A stretch of DNA of 64,000 nucleotides from Microcaldota archaeon (GCA_021797745.1 JAJZZD010000002.1:1-64000); one strand, 5' to 3'; positions 26,336-35,152 are shown, numbered from the stretch's first letter. The notes: a model not told the origin generated them from the letters alone. A program made the numbers and translations.

Positions 26336-26516
26336 AATGTCACATAAAATAATGATTATGGTAGGAGAAATATTGAGGGATTTAGGCATCGGGATAGTTG
26401 GTGGTGCTATTGTATCTTATTTTGCGATATCTAACTCTCAATATGGCGTATTCATAGTAATGGGTGCAATATTTACTGCTATTGGGAACGGTATAAAAAT
26501 GCATTATTCAGAGTAA
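26322..26516 (+). CDS. Casposon small membrane protein (two spans)
   Basis: A 64-residue protein with two hydrophobic segments (about 20-36 and 41-57) separated by a short polar turn (SNSQYG). The start could be any of several early methionines. Size and layout resemble the two-helix coat proteins of spindle-shaped archaeal viruses, but sequence identity cannot be judged here. Confidence 0.65.
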   Translation: MKMNKMSHKIMIMVGEILRDLGIGIVGGAIVSYFAISNSQYGVFIVMGAIFTAIGNGIKMHYSE

Positions 26517-26523
26517 GGATAGA

Positions 26524-27351
26524 ATGGGATTCTTCGATAGATTTAGAAAATCAGATAACAAGAATGAATCTGCGAAAGATAAATCAACTTCGATACCCAA
26601 AGATAATAACATTGAAGAACCAATTATCAGAGAGGAACCAAGTGGTTCAGGTACTTACATTTACAGGGTTGATGAAAATAAGACTATTAACGAGCATCTT
26701 CAAATAATTGCGAACGAACTTTTAATCAAAAATAGGGCAATAAAAATTATATTAAAAGCAAAAGGCAATATGATATCTAGAACAATAGATGTTTCAGAAA
26801 TACTGCACATTCGTTCAAGGCCTCGATTTGACATATGTGCAGAAGATATCAAAATAGGCAAAGAAGAGAATAAGGTTGGAAATGCCATAACTGTAATCTC
26901 AAATATCGCTATTATACTCAGAATAAGGGAGACAATAACGGCAACTCAAACACCATGGACTAAGAAAAATACGTCAGAAGAAAAGAAGAAACCTGATTCG
27001 GAAAAAATTAAGAAAGTTGCTAAATTAGATAATACAATAGAGATAAAGTCAAATTCAGATAAAGACTTTGCAAATTCTGTATTGCAGACCATAACGTATC
27101 TTGTTAATTATAAAAGTGCAATTATTAGTGGGAAAAAAGAATACTCAACTAAAATTTTAGAGCTGAGAGACCTATTGGTAAATAAAGGGATGAAAAGTTA
27201 TTTAGATACTTTCTGGGACAAAAAAGCTGAGGAAATAGAGAAAACAACTGGAAAGAGAGAAATTAGATTGGTAAGTGATATTATGCCTACAGTCATAGTC
27301 GATTATACCAAAAGTAATACTGATAATATAGAAGTAGGTTTACATGTTTAA
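26524..27351 (+). CDS. Casposon Alba-domain protein
   Basis: Residues about 45-137 match the Alba fold. AIKIILKAKGNMISRTIDV aligns with [17 protein letters not shown] of the chromosomal Alba protein at 39854-40177, followed by SEIL, RSRPRF and a beta-hairpin with IGKEENKVGNAITVISNIAI. A charged N-terminal segment (1-40) and a roughly 135-residue C-terminal extension of unknown fold flank it. It would bind element DNA or RNA. It is the last gene before the right inverted repeat, 8 nt after the two-span protein. Alba fused to extra domains inside a casposon is unusual. Confidence 0.82.
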   Translation: MGFFDRFRKSDNKNESAKDKSTSIPKDNNIEEPIIREEPSGSGTYIYRVDENKTINEHLQIIANELLIKNRAIKIILKAKGNMISRTIDVSEILHIRSRPRFDICAEDIKIGKEENKVGNAITVISNIAIILRIRETITATQTPWTKKNTSEEKKKPDSEKIKKVAKLDNTIEIKSNSDKDFANSVLQTITYLVNYKSAIISGKKEYSTKILELRDLLVNKGMKSYLDTFWDKKAEEIEKTTGKREIRLVSDIMPTVIVDYTKSNTDNIEVGLHV

Positions 27352-27404
27352 AATAGTATAATTGTGAATTCCCTTGCTCTATATACTAAAATAGTTATAG
27401 AATA

Positions 27405-27435
27405 GGTGACATTTCCCTATTATATACTATACCCC
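27405..27435 (-). repeat. Casposon right terminal inverted repeat
   Basis: Reverse complement of the left repeat with 29 of 31 matches, ending CTATACCCC just before the second copy of the 14-bp duplication. Confidence 0.93.
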
Positions 27436-27449
27436 CCCGAGCTAATCAA
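27436..27449 (+). repeat. Casposon target-site duplication, right copy
   Basis: CCCGAGCTAATCAA is identical to 16669-16682. The run of seven C shared by the repeat end and the duplication leaves one base of uncertainty about the exact border. Confidence 0.9.
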
Positions 27450-27478
27450 CAGCAAGCATTTCTGATTGGCAATCTAGG

Positions 27479-28270
27479 TTATAAGTTCATTAGTTCAGTA
27501 AGCTGTTTTATGACTTCGCCGTTTTCAGGCAGAGGATTCACAGTATACGCCAATTCAGACCTCCATTTCATTTTATCTCTTGCAGTTTCTATTTTTTTCT
27601 TTAGTGTTTTTTTGTCGAATTTTTCGTTTCTCTTCCCGACCTTTTCTTTTATCAGTTTTTCGTCATAATTTATTTTCTTTATTACTAAAAGGTAATAAAC
27701 ATCGTAAATATCTCTCATCTTTGACCTTTCTAATACTGCCGACACCTTTTCAGCAAGTATTTCTTCAATATTCATCACCTGCAATGAAAAAGTACCTATG
27801 TCTTGGTAGATTGGTGATATGTACTTCAGCTCAGATTTAAGCAGAATATCATTTCTCAGGCTTAAGTCTATATTTATGTTCTGCAACTGACTGCTTCTTG
27901 GATTTAATGGACCTCTTACTCTTATCATATAATTTAATCCTATCGTTTTATTGCCTTCTTTCCTGGTTCTGTGCTCGCTGCTCACCACCTGATATTGTCT
28001 TCCTAAATTAAGTATCACAGATTCGATGGTTTTTGCCAATGCTTTCACATCTGTCGGATTTCTGTCCGGCATATATGAAAAGTCCAAATCTTCAGAAAAT
28101 CTGTTTAAGTTATAGAAATATTTGAGTGCGGTGCCGCCCTTGAAAATCAACTCGTTTGCGAATTTCGAAGATATTTCATGAAGGAGCAAAGTTAGCAAGT
28201 AGTCTCTTTCCAACTGCCTCATATCTCTGAACTTCCCTAAGTTTTCCATCAGCTGATGCTCATCAATCAC
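27479..28270 (-). CDS. AbiEii-type nucleotidyltransferase toxin
   Basis: The 263-residue protein has the signature FKGGTALKYFY then RFSEDLDFSY of the AbiEii/AbiGii nucleotidyltransferases, plus the later EEILAEKVSAVLERSKMRDIYDVYYL motif (third catalytic carboxylate and Lys). Family members act as toxins, in some cases by adding nucleotides to tRNA, and provide abortive phage immunity. It overlaps the AbiEi gene by 4 nt, the normal order for this toxin-antitoxin pair. Confidence 0.9.
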   Translation of the reverse strand: MIDEHQLMENLGKFRDMRQLERDYLLTLLLHEISSKFANELIFKGGTALKYFYNLNRFSEDLDFSYMPDRNPTDVKALAKTIESVILNLGRQYQVVSSEHRTRKEGNKTIGLNYMIRVRGPLNPRSSQLQNINIDLSLRNDILLKSELKYISPIYQDIGTFSLQVMNIEEILAEKVSAVLERSKMRDIYDVYYLLVIKKINYDEKLIKEKVGKRNEKFDKKTLKKKIETARDKMKWRSELAYTVNPLPENGEVIKQLTELMNL

Positions 28271-28905
28271 TCATACACCTCGTTGCCTTTTGCCTTTGGC
28301 CTTACTAATTCCCGCACTTTTTTCAATAAACTTGCAGAGTGCATCATTTTTGCATATTCCACCAGGGTGGCTTTCTTAAGCATTTTATGTCTTAAGGCAT
28401 CTAAATATGCTTCCTTGACAGAGGCTTTTTCCGGAGAACCGAGATATAACGAGTCTATTATGGCTTTTTCCACAGAAGCCATGAATGCATTCCCTATTTT
28501 TTTGTATCCGAAGAACCTATTGCGATTTAAAGTAATGAACTCTATTTCGTTTCCATCAATTGCGGCTGCCCTGTGCCTTTTTAGGGTAATTACGCTATAT
28601 TTTATCACGGATTGGTCAGTCAACGAGTAATATTGAAATGCTGCAAACATGCTTACATATGATGGATAAACGATATTCGATGCTATTTCATATATGTCGG
28701 CGCCGTCTATGCCGGTTATGTAATACAGACCCTTTATGGCCCGTTTGACCTTCTTGTTGTGAGAGAGCATCTTCGATACATAGGCCGGTTTCTTTCTGGT
28801 AATTTTGACAACATCAAGTACGCTGAAAACGCGCATGTTGCTTTGAATTAGCCGATCAAGGACATCTTGCATTTTTAAGTAACGTGACATACACACCACA
28901 TTCAT
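28267..28905 (-). CDS. AbiEi-type antitoxin/regulator
   Basis: The 212-residue product begins with a winged helix (VFSVLDVVKITRKKPAYVSKML then a wing GLYYITG) followed by the AbiEi C-terminal domain (YPSYVSMFAAFQYYSLTDQ). It probably represses its own operon and neutralises the nucleotidyltransferase. The start could be the second methionine (MSRYLKMQ, 28890). It lies inside the tRNA-Pro island, where a toxin-antitoxin pair stabilises retention. Confidence 0.87.
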   Translation of the reverse strand: MNVVCMSRYLKMQDVLDRLIQSNMRVFSVLDVVKITRKKPAYVSKMLSHNKKVKRAIKGLYYITGIDGADIYEIASNIVYPSYVSMFAAFQYYSLTDQSVIKYSVITLKRHRAAAIDGNEIEFITLNRNRFFGYKKIGNAFMASVEKAIIDSLYLGSPEKASVKEAYLDALRHKMLKKATLVEYAKMMHSASLLKKVRELVRPKAKGNEVYE

Positions 28906-29040
28906 AATATTACTGCATGTATGTTTTTAAGCTTTTGTATCGTTATCACCATATTTGTGGTAATATAGTTACACAAGTTCCTTCTATTTGTATAATTATT
29001 GGCCATACAGCAAGGGCAAACGAAAAAACAAACGCCGCTA

Positions 29041-29071
29041 AAGACCCGTGTTCAAATCACGGACTCCCCGA
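29041..29071 (+). repeat. Attachment repeat, right copy (partial tRNA-Pro)
   Basis: An exact 31-bp copy of the tRNA-Pro 3' end (anticodon-stem 3' side, T arm, acceptor 3' strand). The rest of the tRNA is absent, so it is not a gene. It marks the chromosomal right border of the older insertion. Confidence 0.88.
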
Positions 29072-29095
29072 ATTTAATTTTTAAATGCTATGTGT

Positions 29096-30178
29096 TCAAA
29101 TCTTATTCGGCACGTACGCAGTGTCATTTTTCCCTATGAAAATCGTATAAGTAGAGCCAACGAAATTATTTCCTTTTGTGCCGTTCAGCCACACGAACAC
29201 AGTATATTCCCCGGGTCCGTTTTTGATTACAGTATTATGCAGGTTGAATGCCACTTTGAATGAATCACCGTTAATCAGGTACTTGTCAGCAACTATTGTT
29301 GATATGCCGTTATAATATGTATTTGGGCTGCTTACGACCCCTGCAATCTGGTTTCCGTAGCTGTATGAAGAGGTATTGTTCAGCTGCGCGACTGACATGT
29401 TTTGAACTGGCGCGTCGAACCCTATTGTAATGGAAGAAAGTGTATAGCCATTTTGGAGGGTTCCAAAAAGGTACATCTCGTTGTTTGAGGGGTCGAAACC
29501 GTAGCTGTTCGCATTCCAAGTAATGTAATTGTCTATGAAATCTTCAACTAGATAGATTTTGCTTGCGTTGTAGGCGATTCCTATACTTACTTGGTTATGT
29601 TCAGGGTCAAGTATATTGTCCCTGTGGCCATTGTTGCAGCACAGGGAATCGTTGTACATCATGCTGTATTCCATCTTCTGCAGATCAACTCGAGGGTTCA
29701 CTGTGCCTGTGCAACCTAGGGCAGTGCACTCTGAGCTGCGGTAATACGCTATATTCTCATCGACAGCGCCAGTCCCGCCAAACAGCGTGTAGCGCATGTA
29801 AGGCTTCATGCCATATATGTCCCAGTGGCTGAAATAACCGTATTCGAACATGCTCTGCGCATGCTGCTGCCCGGAAGGCTCGTTGGAGAGCGTTACGTTC
29901 GTCAATCCGTATTTTTGCCTGTCTTTGTTGATCAGAGAAAGCATGTAGTTATCCAGACTGAGATTAGAGGCCGTTTGATTAAACGAACTCACTATTGTTG
30001 TTGTCAGGTTTGGATTTGAACCGCTGAAATTGTTTGAAGGCGAAATGAACTGGTTCCAGTAATGTAGTATGATTTCATATGCGATATACCCAATCGCAGC
30101 GAGCAAAATAAGCGTTATCGCCATGGCAATAAGCTGCCCTCCTGCATTCCCTCGTTTGTAGGCAGTATACCTCGCCAT
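29096..30178 (-). CDS. Secreted CAP/SCP-domain protein
   Basis: After an N-terminal membrane segment (about 15-40), residues about 75-215 form a CAP domain: NKDRQKYGLTNVTLSN, QQHAQSMFEYGYFSHWD (first His), DENIAY (Glu) and NNGHRDNILDPEHNQVSIGI (second His). The C-terminal 140 residues look like a beta-sandwich with many sequons. CAP proteins are extracellular and of varied roles. The gene has its own TATA-like element (GTTAAATAC, about 30205). Confidence 0.88.
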   Translation of the reverse strand: MARYTAYKRGNAGGQLIAMAITLILLAAIGYIAYEIILHYWNQFISPSNNFSGSNPNLTTTIVSSFNQTASNLSLDNYMLSLINKDRQKYGLTNVTLSNEPSGQQHAQSMFEYGYFSHWDIYGMKPYMRYTLFGGTGAVDENIAYYRSSECTALGCTGTVNPRVDLQKMEYSMMYNDSLCCNNGHRDNILDPEHNQVSIGIAYNASKIYLVEDFIDNYITWNANSYGFDPSNNEMYLFGTLQNGYTLSSITIGFDAPVQNMSVAQLNNTSSYSYGNQIAGVVSSPNTYYNGISTIVADKYLINGDSFKVAFNLHNTVIKNGPGEYTVFVWLNGTKGNNFVGSTYTIFIGKNDTAYVPNKI

Positions 30179-30289
30179 ACTTGAATTCTGAATAAAACGT
30201 ATTTAACACTTCACTGAACATCAAGGATAAACGCGGCACAGGCAAGCCTGCAGAAAGTTTATTTAAATTAGTTTGAACAATAAAAGATT

Positions 30290-30427
30290 ATGAAAGACCC
30301 AGTATGCAAAATGGAGGTCCTAAATGAAAATCTCAGAAGCATGTACAAAGGCAAAAAATACATTTTCTGCTCAGTCAACTGCAAAGAAATTTTTGACAAG
30401 AACCCTGAAAGATACGCAGGAAAATAA
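30290..30427 (+). CDS. Small YHS-domain metal-binding protein
   Basis: The 45-residue product (MKDPVCKMEVLNENLRSMYK, then YIFCSVNCKEIFDKNPERYAG) is a complete YHS domain with the pattern DPVCKMEV and FCSVNC. It resembles the N-terminus of the P-type ATPase encoded next, and probably handles copper or another soft metal. A TATA box (TTTATTTAAATT, about 30258) lies 20-30 nt before the ATG. The reading frame continues after the TAA stop (see next entry). Confidence 0.75.
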   Translation: MKDPVCKMEVLNENLRSMYKGKKYIFCSVNCKEIFDKNPERYAGK

Positions 30428-30541
30428 AAAGACATCATTACGAATTACCACTGCAGCATGTGCAGACTGCGCCATAAAAGCAATGAAATGGCCGATAAGT
30501 GCTATGCATGGTGCTCCATGCATAAAAAAACTGCAATTTAA
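30428..30541 (+). other. In-frame continuation of the YHS gene: Cys/His-rich tail after a stop codon
   Basis: Directly after the TAA at 30425-30427 the same frame reads KDIITNYHCSMCRLRHKSNE, then MADKCYAWCSMHKKTAI, and stops at 30541. The HCxxC and CxxxCxxH spacing looks like a metal site. The only ATG inside would start after the first cysteine. So this is either a separate cistron with an unusual start, a stop-codon readthrough product, or a gene broken by one substitution (AAA to TAA). Confidence 0.45.
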
Positions 30542-30608
30542 ACATAATAAACATAACTAAAAACTCGCTTGAGGCACAGTAGTCTAAGAAAAAAGGGATG
30601 GAAAATAA

Positions 30609-32699
30609 ATGGCAACGGATCCCGTATGCGGAATGCAAGTGGATGAAGGAACTACACTGACCGGCACAAGGGACGGAAAAAAATACTATTTCTGCAGCAC
30701 AACGTGCAAACTGCAGTTCGAGAAACCTGAAAGGGAGCTAAAGAGCATAAGGAATAGTCTGCTCATTTCATGGCCTATCACAATCCTAGTCATATTGCTT
30801 ACTTACCTGTTCCGCGTAAGCTACGGAAGCTATATTATGCTAATACTTGCAGGCATAGTCCAGTTCTATTCCGGCCGAAGATTCTACGCCGGCACCATTG
30901 ACGCTATAAAAAACAAATCTGCGAACATGGAAATGCTCATAGCAATCGGAACAACTGCAGCATATGCGTACAGCGCAGTCGTGGCGCTGTTTCCCTACAT
31001 CATGCCTTCTGGCGGCTTGTACTTTGACACATCTACAATCATAATATCCTTGATACTTACCGGAACTTACATGCAGAGGCTTGCAGAGTCGCAGGCATCA
31101 AATGCAGTATCTGCACTCATCGCTCTGCAGCCCAAAGTGGCACATATCGTGAAAGGAAATAAGATAGTCGACAAATCGATTGAAGAAATAAAAGTAGGAG
31201 ACATTTTGCTTGTTAAACCGGGCGAAAAGATTCCTACAGATTCAGTAGTTGCAAGCGGCACAAGCTCTGTTGATGAATCAATGATAACCGGCGAGAGCAT
31301 GCCCGTTACGAAAAGAAAAGGCAACAAAGTAACCGGTGGTACAATAAGCTTAACGGGCGCGCTCAGAGTAAGAGCCACGAAAGTAGGCGAAGACACGGCC
31401 CTTGCACAGATAATCAAGATAGTCCAGGAAGCTGCATCGAGCAAAGTTCCTGTTCAGAAACTGGCAGATATAATCTCATCGTATTTTGTACCTGTAATCA
31501 TTGCCGTGGGGGTAACTGCCTCTGCTTTCTGGTATATTTTCGGCGGGGTAGGTCCGAACATTGCAGTACTCGTTTTCGTAAGTGTGCTGATAATAGCATG
31601 CCCATGCGCCCTTGGCATAGCAACGCCAGCTGCGTTGCTGGTGGCTTCGGGAAGGGCCGCTAAAAACGGCATACTGATAAAAAGTGGCGAGAGCCTTCAG
31701 ATGGCCAGCAGGGTGAGTGATATAGTACTTGACAAGACGGGGACGCTTACAAAAGGTCGGCCCGAAGTGACAGACATATTTACAGTCTTTCCTTCGAAGC
31801 ACAGCGAAAAAGACGTATTGAGGTTTGCTGCAATCGCAGAAATGAATTCGGAACACATACTGGGAAAAGCCATAGTTGAAAAGGCGAAAAAATCCGGGAT
31901 AAAATTGGAATTCCCGAAGAAATTCGTTTACAAGCAGGGCATTGGAGTAATGGCCATCGACGAAAAAGGAGATAGGATAAGCGTTGGAAACAGGTACTTG
32001 TTTGGCAAAAACCAGGTTTCGGGCATAGAAAAAAGAATTATTGATTTTGAAACAAAAGGCAAGACCACTCTGGCAGTAGAAGTCGGAAAACAGGTAATTG
32101 GTCTAATAGCGCTCGCAGATGTGGTCAAAATTGACAGCAAAGAAGCAATACGCGCCTTTGAACGTGCAGGAAAGGAAGTATGGCTGATTACAGGAGACAA
32201 CGAAAGAGTCGCCGAGGCGGTGGCAAAACAGCTTGGGATAAGGCATGTAATCTCCAGTGCAAAACCAAAGGACAAGATGAAAAAAATCGCCGAGCTGCAG
32301 AAAAACGGGAAGATAGTTGCCATGATAGGCGACGGCGTAAATGACGCGCCGGCGCTGGCAAAAGCCAACGTCGGAATCGCAATAGGCGCAGGAACTGACG
32401 TGGCAGTGCAAACGGGCAGCATAATACTGATAAGAAACAGCGTTTACGATGCTTTCGTGGCACTCGAGCTGGGAAAACAGACCATGAGAAAAATAAAGCA
32501 GAATCTTTTCTGGGCGTTTGGTTACAACATAGTTCTTATTCCTATAGCGGCAGGCGCACTGATACCTTTTTTTACGGTATCGGTTTACAATTTCTTGCCT
32601 GTGCTTGCCGCAGTTGCAATGGCATTTAGCTCTTTCACAGTTGTCGCAAACTCGCTTCTGCTCGCAAAAGCAAGAATAGATAGCCGACCGCAAAAGTAA
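30609..32699 (+). CDS. Copper-type P1B ATPase with N-terminal YHS domain
   Basis: The 696-residue pump has an N-terminal YHS domain ([15 protein letters not shown], then YYFCSTTC) in place of the usual HMA domain, eight membrane spans, the ion-site motif CPC ([16 protein letters not shown], about 330), the phosphorylation site DKTGTLTKG (D375), TGES in the actuator domain and [20 protein letters not shown]. It exports Cu(I) or a similar ion. The nucleotide-domain SEHPLG motif reads SEHILG (H416-I417). The small YHS protein upstream may deliver the metal. Confidence 0.93.
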   Translation: MATDPVCGMQVDEGTTLTGTRDGKKYYFCSTTCKLQFEKPERELKSIRNSLLISWPITILVILLTYLFRVSYGSYIMLILAGIVQFYSGRRFYAGTIDAIKNKSANMEMLIAIGTTAAYAYSAVVALFPYIMPSGGLYFDTSTIIISLILTGTYMQRLAESQASNAVSALIALQPKVAHIVKGNKIVDKSIEEIKVGDILLVKPGEKIPTDSVVASGTSSVDESMITGESMPVTKRKGNKVTGGTISLTGALRVRATKVGEDTALAQIIKIVQEAASSKVPVQKLADIISSYFVPVIIAVGVTASAFWYIFGGVGPNIAVLVFVSVLIIACPCALGIATPAALLVASGRAAKNGILIKSGESLQMASRVSDIVLDKTGTLTKGRPEVTDIFTVFPSKHSEKDVLRFAAIAEMNSEHILGKAIVEKAKKSGIKLEFPKKFVYKQGIGVMAIDEKGDRISVGNRYLFGKNQVSGIEKRIIDFETKGKTTLAVEVGKQVIGLIALADVVKIDSKEAIRAFERAGKEVWLITGDNERVAEAVAKQLGIRHVISSAKPKDKMKKIAELQKNGKIVAMIGDGVNDAPALAKANVGIAIGAGTDVAVQTGSIILIRNSVYDAFVALELGKQTMRKIKQNLFWAFGYNIVLIPIAAGALIPFFTVSVYNFLPVLAAVAMAFSSFTVVANSLLLAKARIDSRPQK

Positions 32700-32892
32700 T
32701 TAGACTTGGAAGCTTAACAACGCTGTTATTTGTATTAGGGAGTCGGCGCTTTTTATCGCATCGAGTTTCAGACGTCGCACGAACTAACTCGGCTTCATTG
32801 CATATTGTTTCCTATCGGCATAAAGCGGTAATTGACGTACACAGAAGAAATTTTAAAATATCTGAAATGCGCATTTAAATTAGATAAGAAAA

Positions 32893-34140
32893 ATGGACTC
32901 AACAATCGTAGCTAAACAGAAAGACGGACATGGTTCTAATCAGGATACCGCGTCTAACGTGCCAAATTATATGAGGGCGCTTGTGGAGCTGGCTAGAGCT
33001 GAGGCAAACGCCACCCCGGAAATTAGAAGGAAGCGCGAATTAGATAGGCTTTGGCTAGAAATTACCAACCTACTTACCAACGCATACAAAGACAAAGGAC
33101 TTCCAGGAGATACTGCAAAAAAATTAGCTGGTCTTGCTGTTGCATTGAAACGATCAGATGCCCTGCTTAATCCAAAGAACAAAACAAAGAACTTAGAAAA
33201 TGCAAACGTGCACATATACGATTCAAGAGGCGACGCAGAAAAGGCAGTCATAAAAGACAATATAGCGCATTTGAAATTCTCACAGCAAATACAAATAGCA
33301 AAGCGTGCACTTGAAACTTCGCCTCTGTCTGGGGCTCGTCAGGCAATAGCTAATATAAGATTCTTGAGAGCCAGTGAAAAAAGTCAAATAAGGATGACGA
33401 AAGAGGAGATACGTTCTGCCATAGCTGCCAATATAATGCACGGGTTGGCAAGTTCCGTTTTAGATTCAGCAGATTTCGTTTTTGATGAAATAATGCTGAA
33501 AACCACGTCTCTTGTTTCATTGATATTCAAGCTATCCATTCCTTCGTTAATAGGTCCTACAAAACTGTTCGCGGCAGTAAACCAGATTCGGCAGAAACAA
33601 AAGTCAGAGGAAGAAGAATTCAAAGACAAGTTAATAAGAAGCAGGCATTCTGAAATACAAAAAATAGAAGAAATGATAGAAAAAACAGATAAAAGCCAAA
33701 AAGGCAAGATACTTGAAACTGCGGATATGTTTTGGGAATTAGCAAAAAACAAATTTTCCAACAGCGTATATGAAAATCCGTATTTTTATAAGAAAGCGAG
33801 CATGGAAATAAACAGGAGGTTAGAGCTGTGGAAATACGGAAGGCACATTAGCCAGGCACGCAAGGAGGAAGACGACTTTGAAACTGATGTCTATATTTAT
33901 GCGCTTCTTATTGCTGCTGAGCATGTGATAGGAAAGGAGAAAGATTACAAAGACATGCTCGAGAGCAAGAAAAGTGATGTTGAAGCATGGCTAGAGTCAG
34001 GCCATGCTGTATACGCAAACGCAAACAAAAAGCAGTATCTGTATAAAAGTTCAGCAAACCTTCCGAAGTCAGAAAACGCAACGGAAAAAGGCGGAAAAAA
34101 TGAAGTAAAACAGCTGATGCGCAAGGACAATAAATTTTAA
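32893..34140 (+). CDS. Hypothetical helical protein, 415 residues
   Basis: The product is mostly alpha-helical and charged, with one less polar stretch (LKTTSLVSLIFKLSIPSLIG, about 197-216) and possible coiled coil around 230-265. No known motif is recognised. An AT-rich promoter (CATTTAAATT, about 32872) lies just upstream of the ATG. Codon use resembles nearby orphan genes. Function unknown. Confidence 0.7.
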   Translation: MDSTIVAKQKDGHGSNQDTASNVPNYMRALVELARAEANATPEIRRKRELDRLWLEITNLLTNAYKDKGLPGDTAKKLAGLAVALKRSDALLNPKNKTKNLENANVHIYDSRGDAEKAVIKDNIAHLKFSQQIQIAKRALETSPLSGARQAIANIRFLRASEKSQIRMTKEEIRSAIAANIMHGLASSVLDSADFVFDEIMLKTTSLVSLIFKLSIPSLIGPTKLFAAVNQIRQKQKSEEEEFKDKLIRSRHSEIQKIEEMIEKTDKSQKGKILETADMFWELAKNKFSNSVYENPYFYKKASMEINRRLELWKYGRHISQARKEEDDFETDVYIYALLIAAEHVIGKEKDYKDMLESKKSDVEAWLESGHAVYANANKKQYLYKSSANLPKSENATEKGGKNEVKQLMRKDNKF

Positions 34141-34333
34141 CAAAAAAATACGGTAAAGATACCGCACATAGTTTTGCATACACTGGTTTTGCATACATAA
34201 TAGTCAAACACGGCATATATTCGGGAAAGATTTTTGACAAAAAGCCTGAATGCAATGCAAAGTATTTGGCATATGGCAATAACCTTTTATTCTTAATCAG
34301 CATGTTACTTACCGGCATGGTACAGGCGCTGCG

Positions 34334-35152
34334 ATGGCAACAAGGGAAATATCACAAAGGCCATTAGGACAAGAAACTCATGGCACTGGCGAAACGAAAC
34401 AATTAGAAATCCGCGGCATGCTGCGCACGCAGGAAATGGATGCCAAAACTGAAACAGCGGCCGCAAAGTCGGCAGTTACACATGAAATTTATGCGATTGA
34501 TGAAACGGCTCGGCTTGTCGAAAAGATAGTAGGATCGCTAAACAGAGGCGACCGTGTCGCACTCCTAGTGTTCGGCAAGAAATTGGATAGAAAGGGCAGC
34601 ACAAACGAAGAAACCGCAAAATCTGACGAGGGCAGGCAGGTGGTTGCCGGTCTTGCGCAGCTGTATGAAGAAATTGAGGCACGCGGTGGAAACATGAATA
34701 ACTTAGAGGTCGTTTTGAGCGGTGGACATTTTCACCGCTATGTGCTCAGCGGCAATTCCAAAAATATGACTACTGAGGCAGTACTCATGAAAAGATATTT
34801 GCATGAACTTGGCGTTGACCCCAAGAACCTAGTCCTTGAAAAGAAATCCTATGATACAGTAACGAATATACTTTTCTCGAAGCCATTGATAGAGAAATTC
34901 GGCGCAAAAACTGTTGTTGTAGTTTCGGAGGAGTTTATGGCACAGCGAGCGATGGAAACCACGGAAAGAATCATGGGAAACGAAATAAGCATATATGTAA
35001 AACCTGTTAAGCTGGAGATAAATCAGGCAGTAAAGGCGTATTACATGTTCAAGGAATGGTTCGTCAGGCGCATGGTCCCGATTCTGATAGCAACTAGAAG
35101 GCGGGAAAACAATATGCATGAACAGAAGCGGCGAATGCAAGCAGTTGCATAA
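34334..35152 (+). CDS. DUF218 (YdcF-like) protein
   Basis: Residues about 70-215 follow the DUF218 pattern: VALLVFGKKLDRKG, VVLSGGHFHRY, TEAVLMKRYLHELGVDPKNLVLEKKSYDTVTNI (the E-x-S/K-x-T-x-N block) and VVVVSEEFMAQRAMETTERI. The N-terminal 65 residues are polar and specific to this protein. DUF218 proteins bind nucleotide or isoprenyl-phosphate substrates, but no reaction is established. The gene ends 36 nt before the HtrA gene. Confidence 0.8.
   Translation: MATREISQRPLGQETHGTGETKQLEIRGMLRTQEMDAKTETAAAKSAVTHEIYAIDETARLVEKIVGSLNRGDRVALLVFGKKLDRKGSTNEETAKSDEGRQVVAGLAQLYEEIEARGGNMNNLEVVLSGGHFHRYVLSGNSKNMTTEAVLMKRYLHELGVDPKNLVLEKKSYDTVTNILFSKPLIEKFGAKTVVVVSEEFMAQRAMETTERIMGNEISIYVKPVKLEINQAVKAYYMFKEWFVRRMVPILIATRRRENNMHEQKRRMQAVA

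Larger units (their letters stand above)
16683..27435. mobile_element. Casposon (Cas1-encoding self-synthesising transposon)
   Basis: The 10,753-bp element has 31-bp terminal inverted repeats, a 14-bp target duplication, a Cas1-family integrase with all catalytic residues and a family B DNA polymerase with intact exonuclease and polymerase motifs. No CRISPR array, cas2 or cas4 is nearby. These are the defining traits of casposons. The polymerase has its first exonuclease motif at residue 36, as in protein-primed enzymes, which points to the thaumarchaeal family-1-like type; this placement is an inference. The genes form two divergent blocks: HTH, cas1, three membrane proteins and a zinc-ribbon peptide leftward; HTH, zinc finger, HNH, polB, small membrane proteins and an Alba protein rightward. 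The element is visibly AT-richer than its flanks. All large genes are intact, so it may be active or recently arrived. Confidence 0.93.
16643..29071. mobile_element. Composite tRNA-Pro island: casposon nested beside an AbiE remnant
   Basis: The island is bounded by the 31-bp repeats of the tRNA 3' end. Taking out the casposon and one target duplication leaves about 1.66 kb: a short leader, the AbiEii and AbiEi genes and the right repeat. The order suggests that a small element (or what remains of one; no tyrosine integrase is visible) entered first, and that the casposon then used the same tRNA end as its target. Confidence 0.75.

Noticed and set aside
29041-29071. A second tRNA-Pro gene
   Set aside because: Only the 3' 31 bases are present; the acceptor 5' strand, D arm and anticodon are missing. 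It is an attachment repeat.
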